Origin: DSYU01 sp964437595
GTDB taxonomy: Bacteria; Chloroflexota; Anaerolineae; Anaerolineales; Anaerolineaceae
Direction: 5' to 3'
Assembly: GCA_964437595.1 (NCBI GenBank)
Contig: CAYTHO010000012.1
Coordinates: 1-64,000 of the forward strand
Length of the DNA: 64,000 nt
In this document: piece after piece, positions 58,867 through 64,000 of the stretch
How positions within the stretch are numbered: the first letter of the stretch is position 1
Layout of the letters: each line of letters opens with the position of its first letter
Notes under the pieces: generated by a model
What the model was told of the DNA's origin: nothing
The model's input: the letters and a program-made list of their open reading frames with translations, nothing else
Databases searched by the model: none
Program-made: the position numbers and the translations under genes

Positions 58867-61560
58867 ATGTCTAGCAAATTAGCGCGTTGGATTAGAAGTA
58901 GAACAGGTTTGGCTACCATCGGGGGAGTGCTCATTGCCCTGTTAGCCATTGTCCTGGTTGGCCAGCAGTTTGGCTGGTGGGAAAGCCTGGGCCTCAGCGG
59001 GGCAGCTGGCGTTGAAATCAAACTACCGCCAGTTGAATATGCGGATCCCCAGGGGGGCTATACCTGTTTCCCCACCTGTGTTGAGAATGATGGCAAGTTC
59101 TTGATGATCGCCAACAATGGCGTGAAGACGTTCGCGGGCGTGGAACAGGTGTTTTGGATCGGCGTCCCGGGGAACAAGGAATCGTTTGATCTGGGCATTT
59201 TTGACGGGGATTCGGGCCTGGACAATGCCGGTCAGGCCAATCTCTTTCAGGGGAACTGGGACGACTCCAAAACTGAAGCGTTATACACGCTGTATGCTGA
59301 TCCGCTGAAGGATGGCCAGGGCATGACGGTGGTAGCAAGCTGGAAAGGCAATACTGACCAGATGCCCAATAATGCCTGGTTTAACCAGACGATCCAGAAT
59401 GTGGATGCCGCCAAAGCACCCAGCCGGCATTATTTCTACCGCCTGGTGGTCAGCCAGGAAACGGAATCAAATGGTGGCAACGCGTTCAAACTGCGCTCCA
59501 CCGGATACATCACCAGCGGGAAATCCGAACTGGTTCAATCCAGCATCGCGTTTGTGGGTGGATTGGGCACAAAGCTGGATGCGAATATCATCTATCCGGA
59601 ATTTAAGTCCTTGAATGATGTGGGGCCATCGACCACATACAATGGTGAATGGAAATTCTACATGTATGTCCCCAAAGACAGCCAGGAGCTTTCCATTTGG
59701 GACGGCGACTTTGACCGGGGTACCAATGCCAACGATCCAATGGCAGATACGGATGACCCGAACACTACAAACAAACCTGAATGGGCTGGTCCATATACGA
59801 AGGATGAGGGCCGGGGCGGAAAAGGCATACCGAACGATGATTACGCGGCTGCTCTTTACCGCAGTTCCCCAGCCGTTATATACAACCTGATCGATCCTGC
59901 CGGGGACCCGATCTACACCAACGACAACCCCTCCGGCACGGAGGAATGGGAGCAGTTCACCCTGACCACCGATCCGGCTTATGAGAACCCGGACATGCTC
60001 GTGGAAAGGATCCAGCCCGGCTTCTATGCCCTGCAGGTGGTTGGCCTGGACCTGCATAATCTGGCCTTCCTGCGCACGGATATGGAAGTCTGCGACATCA
60101 ACTCCGGCTGCGGACCCTGCGTGTGGCCCGGCTGCAACGCCACCGACTCCTGCCCGCGCACCATCGGCTACTGGAAGAACAACGCCAAGAAAGTCTACGG
60201 CGGGAAAACCAACGGCGTGCAGGAAGGACTGGAAACCCTGGATTGGGCGGTCAAGTCTGTCGCGTTGCAGAGCCCGATCTACCGCAACGGCCTGGTGTCC
60301 AGCCTGACGGACAAGAACGCGACCACCGTCAAAGCCATCGCCACCGCGGCGCCGCTGACCAAAGACGAAGTCCAGGCCATCCTGCAGAAGAAGACGAAGC
60401 TCGGCAACAGCATGCTCGGGCGCGCGCTGCAGCAGAACCTGGCGACCTGGCTGAACCTGGCCTCCGGCAAGATCAGCGACAACAGCATCGTCACCATCGA
60501 AAAAGATGGCAATGTGATCTTCGAAGGCACGATGATGGAAGCGCTGCTGGAAGCTCAGAATATCATGCTCAACGGCGGCGACATCGAGCGGGCCAAAGAC
60601 ATCGCGGATATGATCAATAACGGCCAGATTACCGGCGACGTGGACAGCGATACGGAAAACGTGGACGCCGCGGGCAACGTGAGCTGCTCCATCTACGGTG
60701 TGTCGATCAAGAAAGAGAAGCAGCCCAAGAAGTACGACGAGCTGCCCAAACCGCCCGTACCGACCGATATCCCGCCGGTTGTGGAAGAACCCACCTGCAG
60801 CATGCCCGGCACCAACGTGGCAGACGGCCTGACCATTGTGGCCCTCAACCCGGCGGACTGCCAGGGGCAGCAGAACGGCCTCCTGTTCCACGGCACGTCG
60901 CTCTCCAAGATCAACGGCACCGCCTTCTCGAACGGCTGCTTGCGCTCGGTGGGCACGCACAGTGTGCAGGTTTCGAACGGCGACGTGGAGTACGCGGGTG
61001 AGAATTTCGGCGATATGACGCTGATCCAGCCCGAACCGGTCAAAGCGGATGCGCCGCTGGCGGAAGGTAGCTTCCAGATCGCCGCGCCAGACTGCAGTCA
61101 CCCGGACGCGCACAACATCAATGGCAAGGATTGGAAAGGCGATGTGGTGCTGGAACCCGGCCTCTACTGCGTCACCGGCGGGCTGGATATCAACGCCAAC
61201 CAGAAATTCGAGGGACAGGGCGTAACGATTTATGTGATGGACGGCGACTTGAAGATCAACGGCAACGCTACCGTCAACCTGACGGCGCCCTTCACCAGTG
61301 AAGATCCCTCCCCGGCCCTGAACAACATCCTCTTCTATGTCAATGGCTCAGAGGGCAACACCAACGTCACCATCAACGGAACCTCGGACTCCTACTTCGA
61401 GGGCACCGTCTACGCGCCGGGTTCGGAGCTTGAAATCCTCGGCACCGGCAACGTAGTCGCCTGGCGGTCGCAGTTCATCGGCTGGGACGTGCGGGTCGGC
61501 GGCACGGCGGACCTGCTGATCGACTACATCGGCAGCGACCTGCCCACCTGCGAACCTTAA
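58867..61560 (+). CDS. large exported membrane-anchored protein, paralogue 2, with C-terminal DUF7305-like domain
   Basis: 897 aa, ATG after GGAAGGAG. One membrane helix (about 15-38, ATIGGVLIALLAIVLVGQQF), then GWWESLGLSGAAG and GGYTCFPTCVENDGKFLMIA as in paralogue 1. Asp-rich loops recur (FDGDSGLDNAG, WDGDFDRGTN). SCPRTIGYWKNNAKKVYGGK marks a surface-protein domain of about 170 residues. The extra C-terminal 220 residues (GDVVLEPGLYCVTGGLDINA, FEGQGVTIYVMDGDLKINGN, SYFEGTVYAPGSELEILG) are a beta-solenoid like the domain found in archaeal and bacterial pilus-like or surface proteins (DUF7305). Probably part of the cell-surface layer. Confidence 0.72.
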   Translation: MSSKLARWIRSRTGLATIGGVLIALLAIVLVGQQFGWWESLGLSGAAGVEIKLPPVEYADPQGGYTCFPTCVENDGKFLMIANNGVKTFAGVEQVFWIGVPGNKESFDLGIFDGDSGLDNAGQANLFQGNWDDSKTEALYTLYADPLKDGQGMTVVASWKGNTDQMPNNAWFNQTIQNVDAAKAPSRHYFYRLVVSQETESNGGNAFKLRSTGYITSGKSELVQSSIAFVGGLGTKLDANIIYPEFKSLNDVGPSTTYNGEWKFYMYVPKDSQELSIWDGDFDRGTNANDPMADTDDPNTTNKPEWAGPYTKDEGRGGKGIPNDDYAAALYRSSPAVIYNLIDPAGDPIYTNDNPSGTEEWEQFTLTTDPAYENPDMLVERIQPGFYALQVVGLDLHNLAFLRTDMEVCDINSGCGPCVWPGCNATDSCPRTIGYWKNNAKKVYGGKTNGVQEGLETLDWAVKSVALQSPIYRNGLVSSLTDKNATTVKAIATAAPLTKDEVQAILQKKTKLGNSMLGRALQQNLATWLNLASGKISDNSIVTIEKDGNVIFEGTMMEALLEAQNIMLNGGDIERAKDIADMINNGQITGDVDSDTENVDAAGNVSCSIYGVSIKKEKQPKKYDELPKPPVPTDIPPVVEEPTCSMPGTNVADGLTIVALNPADCQGQQNGLLFHGTSLSKINGTAFSNGCLRSVGTHSVQVSNGDVEYAGENFGDMTLIQPEPVKADAPLAEGSFQIAAPDCSHPDAHNINGKDWKGDVVLEPGLYCVTGGLDINANQKFEGQGVTIYVMDGDLKINGNATVNLTAPFTSEDPSPALNNILFYVNGSEGNTNVTINGTSDSYFEGTVYAPGSELEILGTGNVVAWRSQFIGWDVRVGGTADLLIDYIGSDLPTCEP

Positions 61561-61573
61561 ACACCCATAGCGA

Positions 61574-61601
61574 GGCGGCTCAAGCAAGTACCTGAGCCGC
61601 C
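61574..61601. repeat. 9-bp hairpin after the exported-protein gene
   Basis: GGCGGCTCA (61574-61582) and TGAGCCGCC (61593-61601), 10-nt loop, 14 bp after the stop codon. No T tract follows, so it may protect the transcript end. Confidence 0.6.
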
Positions 61602-61611
61602 CCCAAACCAA

Positions 61612-61657
61612 CCGGCAGCGCTCGCCGGGAACCCGTCCCGAGTACAGGCGCTGCCGG
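61612..61657. repeat. 10-bp perfect inverted repeat
   Basis: CCGGCAGCGC (61612-61621) and GCGCTGCCGG (61648-61657), 26-nt spacer; the second of three hairpins in a row. Confidence 0.6.
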
Positions 61658-61675
61658 AAGCATAAAAAAGTTGTA

Positions 61676-61703
61676 AAAAGGCGGGCTGCAAGGCCCGCCT
61701 TTT
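61676..61703. terminator. bidirectional intrinsic terminator
   Basis: AAAA-GGCGGGC (61676-61686), 6-nt loop, GCCCGCC-TTTT (61693-61703). Perfect 11-bp stem including the A/T flanks. Confidence 0.8.
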
Positions 61704-61784
61704 CCAAATGATAACCCTTTGCAAGTTGCTCCTTTAACCTTCTGTGCTAACATTATTTTATTCTTCACGTTTTCTATTCTATAT

Positions 61785-63026
61785 ATGAACATTATCGCCC
61801 TGATTATTGCAACTGCTATCCCGCTGGTCGTGCTGTACATCATCTACACGCTCGACCTGTATAAAACCGGCGCTTTCCGTAATGTGCTGATGTGCTTTGC
61901 CTGGGGCGGGGCGGCCTTCGCTGGAGCGTTCTTTACCAACCGCGCCATTTATCAAAATGACCTGGCTCCACGCGGAACGATTGTGATGTTTATCGCCCCC
62001 ATCGTTGAGGAAATCCTCAAGGCGCTGGTGCTGGTGTACCTGGTGCGGCGGCCCAACTTCACCTACTTCGTCGACGGCGCGATCTACGGCTTTGCTGCCG
62101 GGATGGGTTTCGCCGTCTTTGAGAACTACGAGTACATCCTCGAAGCTGGCGACGCTGGCCTGGGTACGGCCATCAGCCGGGTGATCTCTACTAACCTGGT
62201 GCACGCTTCGGCCAGCGCGCTGGTGGGGGTGGCGCTGGGGCTGTCGCGCTTCCGCAAGGCGCTGGGCAAACTGGGGCTGCTGCTGGGCGGGCTGGCTGCC
62301 GCAATCCTGCTGCACATGGCCTTCAACAACGTGGTCTGGCGGGTAGACAGCGACCTGCTGCTGGTCTACTCGGCGGTGATCGGCGTCGGCGCGGCGGGTT
62401 TTATCGCCTTCCTCATCTTCCGCGGCCTGGCCGAAGAAAAGCAGTGGATCGAGGAGAAGCTGGGCGTCGCCGACCGGGTCACCCGCCAGGAGGCGGCTTA
62501 CGTCAACCGCCTGTCGGACGTGACCGAGCTGCTCAAGCCGCTGGAAAAATTCTTCGGCGAGGAGAAAATGCCCCAGGTGGAGCGCTTCCTGGTCATCCAG
62601 GCCCGCCTGGGCATCCTGCGCAAGACACTGGACAAGCTCAACGATGACAAGATGCGCGGCGCGGTGGAAAAGCAGATGGCCGACCTGCGGGTGGAAATGG
62701 ACGTGCTGCGCAAGGGGCTGGGCGCGTACAACATGCTGCACCTGCGCGGCATCCTGCCCTCCGAAGCCAGCCCGCTGTGGAGCCGCATGGGCGACCTGAT
62801 CAGCGAGCGCGCCGCGGCGCGCAGTGCGAGCGGAAACGCTGGCCCCAACCTGTGGGCCTCCCTCGGCCAGCGCACGGTTTCGGAAGCGCCCAAGTCGCCC
62901 GGATTGGCCATTCCGCTGGGCAAATCAGGGACGGCGACTCCATCACAGGTCCAGCCGCCCGCGGCAGGCGCTCCGGATGGGGCCAAACCGGCGGAGCCAG
63001 ATTCCCAAAAACCGCACGTCTCCTGA
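61785..63026 (+). CDS. PrsW-like intramembrane metalloprotease
   Basis: 413 aa from ATG 61785; an ORF start further up lies within the terminator region. About seven to eight membrane segments in the first 240 residues. FIAPIVEEILKALVLVYLV has the PrsW Glu75-Glu76 pair; YGFAAGMGFAVFENYEYILE and NLVHASASALVGVALGLSRF supply the other conserved Glu and His. The last 170 residues are cytoplasmic, helical and charged, ending in a Pro-rich tail. PrsW cuts anti-sigma factors in Bacillus, so an anti-sigma target is possible but unproven. No clear ribosome site precedes the ATG. Confidence 0.8.
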   Translation: MNIIALIIATAIPLVVLYIIYTLDLYKTGAFRNVLMCFAWGGAAFAGAFFTNRAIYQNDLAPRGTIVMFIAPIVEEILKALVLVYLVRRPNFTYFVDGAIYGFAAGMGFAVFENYEYILEAGDAGLGTAISRVISTNLVHASASALVGVALGLSRFRKALGKLGLLLGGLAAAILLHMAFNNVVWRVDSDLLLVYSAVIGVGAAGFIAFLIFRGLAEEKQWIEEKLGVADRVTRQEAAYVNRLSDVTELLKPLEKFFGEEKMPQVERFLVIQARLGILRKTLDKLNDDKMRGAVEKQMADLRVEMDVLRKGLGAYNMLHLRGILPSEASPLWSRMGDLISERAAARSASGNAGPNLWASLGQRTVSEAPKSPGLAIPLGKSGTATPSQVQPPAAGAPDGAKPAEPDSQKPHVS

Positions 63027-63082
63027 TCCAGGGCAAGCTCCTGGTGCAGATTACCAATCCTTCTCTTTGACGAGGTACCCTG

Positions 63083-63865
63083 ATGGGCAATATCATCTCC
63101 ATCCATTCCTTCCGGGGCGGAACCGGCAAATCCAATCTCACCGCCAACCTGGCCGCCCAGGTAGCCCTCACCGGCAAGCGCGTCGGCATCATCGACACCG
63201 ACATCCAATCGCCCGGTATCCACGTGCTGTTTGGCCTGGACGAGAAAAAGATGGGCCACACCCTCAATGAGTTTCTGCGCTCCGAGCGCACCATCCAGGA
63301 AGTGGCTTACGCGGTCGGCGAGCACCCCACCGACCTGCCCGGGCTGCAGAAGCTGGCTGGCAAAACCCTCTGGCTGGTGCCATCCTCGATCAACAGTGGC
63401 GAAATCGGGCGGGTGCTGCGCGACGGCTACAGCGTGGACCGCCTCAACGAGGGCATGCAGTCCCTGCGCAAGGAGCTGAAGCTGGATTACATGTTCATCG
63501 ACACCCACCCGGGCCTCAACGAGGAAACCCTGCTTTCCATTGCCGTCTCAGACGCGCTGCTGATCATCGTCCGCCCTGACCAGCAGGACTTCCAGGGCAC
63601 CGCCGTGACGGTGGATATTGCCCAGGGGCTGGATGTGCCCAACCTGTTCCTGGTGGTCAACAAGGCCCTCACCCGCTACAACTTCAACCAGGTCCGCTCG
63701 CACGTGCAGGAGATCCTGCGCGCCCCTGTTGCCGGGGTGCTGCCACTCACCGAGGATATGGCCGACATGGGCAGCGCGGATATCTTCTCGCTGCGCTACC
63801 CTGACCATCCCTGGTCCAAAGCGCTGTGCGAGATCGCGCAAATGCTCATCGAAACGGTTAATTGA
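63083..63865 (+). CDS. MinD/ParA-family P-loop ATPase
   Basis: 260 aa, ATG after GAGGT. The deviant Walker A FRGGTGKSNLTANLA at residues 10-24 has the signature Lys-Gly/Gly-Thr-Gly-Lys form; GIIDTDIQSPGIHVLFGLDE is switch I, and YMFIDTHPGLNEETLLSI is Walker B. VLPLTEDMADMGSADIFSLR fits the end of MinD-like proteins. No MinC or MinE is near, so this may place or regulate a membrane or gas-vesicle/pilus system. Likely co-transcribed with the PrsW-like gene (56-bp gap). Confidence 0.85.
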   Translation: MGNIISIHSFRGGTGKSNLTANLAAQVALTGKRVGIIDTDIQSPGIHVLFGLDEKKMGHTLNEFLRSERTIQEVAYAVGEHPTDLPGLQKLAGKTLWLVPSSINSGEIGRVLRDGYSVDRLNEGMQSLRKELKLDYMFIDTHPGLNEETLLSIAVSDALLIIVRPDQQDFQGTAVTVDIAQGLDVPNLFLVVNKALTRYNFNQVRSHVQEILRAPVAGVLPLTEDMADMGSADIFSLRYPDHPWSKALCEIAQMLIETVN

Positions 63866-63877
63866 GAGAGGTGACCT

Positions 63878-64000
63878 ATGCTGTGCTGGGAATGTGAAAA
63901 TCACGCGCGCGCTGCCTGCTATTTCTGCGGGCGCTTTGTCTGCAAAGAGCATGCTAAGACCATGCCCGCCTTCCTCGCCATGTTCCTGGGCAATAACAGT
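63878..64000 (+). CDS. start of a zinc-finger (B-box-like) protein gene, cut by the window end
   Basis: 41 codons from ATG 63878 with GAGAGAGGTG upstream. CWECENHARAACYFCGRFVC followed by KEHAK gives a C-x2-C, C-x2-C, C-x2-H zinc-binding pattern like a B-box. It follows the MinD-like gene by 12 bp and probably belongs to the same transcript. Confidence 0.6.
   Translation, partial: MLCWECENHARAACYFCGRFVCKEHAKTMPAFLAMFLGNNS

Noticed and set aside
59467..61113. 548-codon open frame on the - strand opposite the second exported protein
   Set aside because: It is a shadow of a GC-rich gene: no ribosome site, no recognisable domain, and rich in Val/Arg/His/Gln as expected from complement of biased codons. 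The + strand protein has a clear paralogue.
1..64000. rRNA, tRNA and riboswitch genes
   Set aside because: None was recognised by eye. A covariance-model scan would be needed to exclude small or divergent ones.

Overview
The window looks like chromosomal DNA from an uncultured or environmental bacterium of the Chloroflexota, probably class Anaerolineae. This is inference from gene content: very large zinc-ribbon/class III cyclase/AAA/TPR proteins, DUF234- and DUF4143-type ATPases, a PrsW-type membrane protease beside a MinD-like ATPase, and LCP and VanZ proteins. No rRNA, tRNA or CRISPR array was found. Base composition changes sharply: AT-rich at about 4.5-13 kb and GC-rich at about 33-49 kb.

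Region 1 (1-21.8 kb, + strand) is a surface-polysaccharide locus. It holds a Wzt-type ABC ATPase, a WxcM-like bifunctional acetyltransferase/ketoisomerase and a DegT aminotransferase (together pointing to a 3-acetamido-3,6-dideoxyhexose), many GT2 and GT4 glycosyltransferases, hexapeptide acetyltransferases, a TupA-like ATP-grasp protein, an O-antigen polymerase/ligase, a CapK-like adenylate-forming enzyme, a methyltransferase and a nucleotidyltransferase-fold protein. Many genes overlap by ATGA. Decay is visible: a 5'-cut STELLO-like gene, an acetyltransferase tail, a frameshift in the aminotransferase, and two remnants of one IS982-like element exactly 5,400 bp apart that bracket an AT-rich glycosyltransferase block. 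A strong terminator closes the locus near 21.8 kb.

Region 2 (21.9-33 kb) is an accessory zone. It contains a broken Tat-exported beta-helix protein, a VanZ protein, IS21-like terminal repeats, a CHC2/TOPRIM primase with a DUF3987-type partner, a VapBC-type toxin-antitoxin pair with a readable promoter and operator, a decayed small membrane protein, and two P-loop ATPases of mobile families. The intergenic DNA carries unusual repeats: 50-bp direct repeats 3,070 bp apart, four GTCTCA-N7-TGAGAC palindromes, and a 35-bp palindrome over a promoter.

Region 3 (33-49.9 kb, mostly - strand) is a second-messenger locus. It has two giant proteins with paired cyclase domains, an adenylate cyclase with HAMP, two HAMP-type membrane sensors, an ECF sigma factor with a membrane partner, a cyclic-nucleotide-binding protein, a divergent CNBD-GGDEF protein and an LCP protein.

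Region 4 (50-61.7 kb, + strand) is the most interesting. It is a radical-SAM peptide-modification cassette of the SynChlorMet (Scm) type: a PqqD-like leader-binding protein, two SPASM radical SAM enzymes, a P-loop ScmC-like protein and an S26-type peptidase. An ISAs1-type insertion with a 9-bp target duplication follows. Beyond it, behind a near-consensus promoter, lies a 66-residue candidate precursor peptide with a Y-x-x-P leader and three C-x-x-G repeats. Two large paralogous exported proteins follow. Region 5 (61.7-64 kb) holds a PrsW-like protease, a MinD-like ATPase and the start of a zinc-finger gene cut by the window end.
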